From NCBI RefSeq assembly GCF_041146395.1, contig NC_091006.1, forward strand, positions 7,322,001 through 7,386,000: a DNA stretch of 64,000 nt. The letters are read 5' to 3'. Positions 63,942 to 64,000 of this stretch are shown in pieces (the stretch's first letter is position 1; every line of letters starts with the position of its first letter). A program made the translations under genes and the position numbers. The notes under the pieces were generated by a model. The model saw only the letters and a list, made by a program, of their open reading frames with translations. It was not told the DNA's origin and did no database searches. Source of the DNA: Eulemur rufifrons. Taxonomy: Eukaryota; Chordata; Mammalia; Primates; Lemuridae.

Positions 63942-64000
63942 CGGCCGGGTGCGGTGGCTCAAGCCTGTAATCCTAGCACTCTGGGAGGCCGAGGCGGGTG
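63942..64000 (+). repeat. Alu, plus orientation, cut by the window edge
   Basis: The first 59 bases of an Alu left arm (ggccgggtgcggtggctcaa and on) run off the end. Confidence 0.9.

Overview
The window is nuclear DNA from a primate, most likely a strepsirrhine and probably a lemur. It has multi-exon genes with GT-AG introns, many MIR and L2 fossils, and more than twenty Alu elements. Most of the younger Alus have an A-rich central linker longer than in ape or monkey Alus (with a 'tatggacaactaaaaatatatata'-like segment, written here only as a pattern) and the right-arm motif 'gctgacgccacggcactc', which I associate with lemur-type Alus. Gene order and orientation match human chromosome 19q13.2: PLD3 (+), HIPK4 (-), PRX (-), SERTAD1 (-), SERTAD3 (-), BLVRB (-, 3' end only).

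Layout. 1-5.7 kb: upstream/5' UTR introns of PLD3 with old repeats and a GC-rich candidate promoter near 5.0 kb. 5.7-13.2 kb: the 11 coding exons of PLD3 (490 aa, both HKD motifs intact). 13.2-14.3 kb: convergent PLD3/HIPK4 intergenic spacer carrying a 59-bp minisatellite. 14.3-22 kb: HIPK4 (4 coding exons, 613 aa), whose introns carry two degenerate tandem-repeat families and nested Alus. 22-24 kb: spacer. 24.0-39.6 kb: PRX (4 coding exons, L-periaxin 1377 aa, plus the intron-retaining 147-aa S-periaxin frame and candidate noncoding 5' exons). 39.7-44.8 kb: repeat-rich spacer with a GC-rich island. 44.8-48.7 kb: SERTAD1 (237 aa, one coding exon, CCAAT-box promoter). 48.7-55.7 kb: spacer with an old L1-like sequence hit repeatedly by retroinsertions, one of them a U6atac snRNA retropseudogene, and an orphan CpG-rich island at 53.1-53.4 kb. 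55.7-59.1 kb: SERTAD3 (198 aa). 59.1-61.5 kb: GC-rich promoter flank then L2 fossils. 61.5-64 kb: last exon of BLVRB and part of its preceding intron.

The genes do not form an operon or a single pathway. PLD3 is a lysosomal single-stranded nucleic-acid 5' exonuclease, HIPK4 a testis-enriched kinase, PRX a Schwann-cell scaffold protein, SERTAD1 and SERTAD3 are tandem paralogous transcriptional co-regulators, and BLVRB is a cytosolic flavin/biliverdin reductase. All six show intact frames across the exons present. I found no undescribed system in the sense of a novel gene cassette. The most unusual items are the U6atac retropseudogene within a triple insertion at one target site (50.8-51.4 kb), the tandem-repeat landscape around HIPK4, a 24-bp perfect palindrome in the SERTAD3 promoter, a strong sense-strand G-quadruplex motif in PLD3 intron 8, and several unassigned GC-rich islands.
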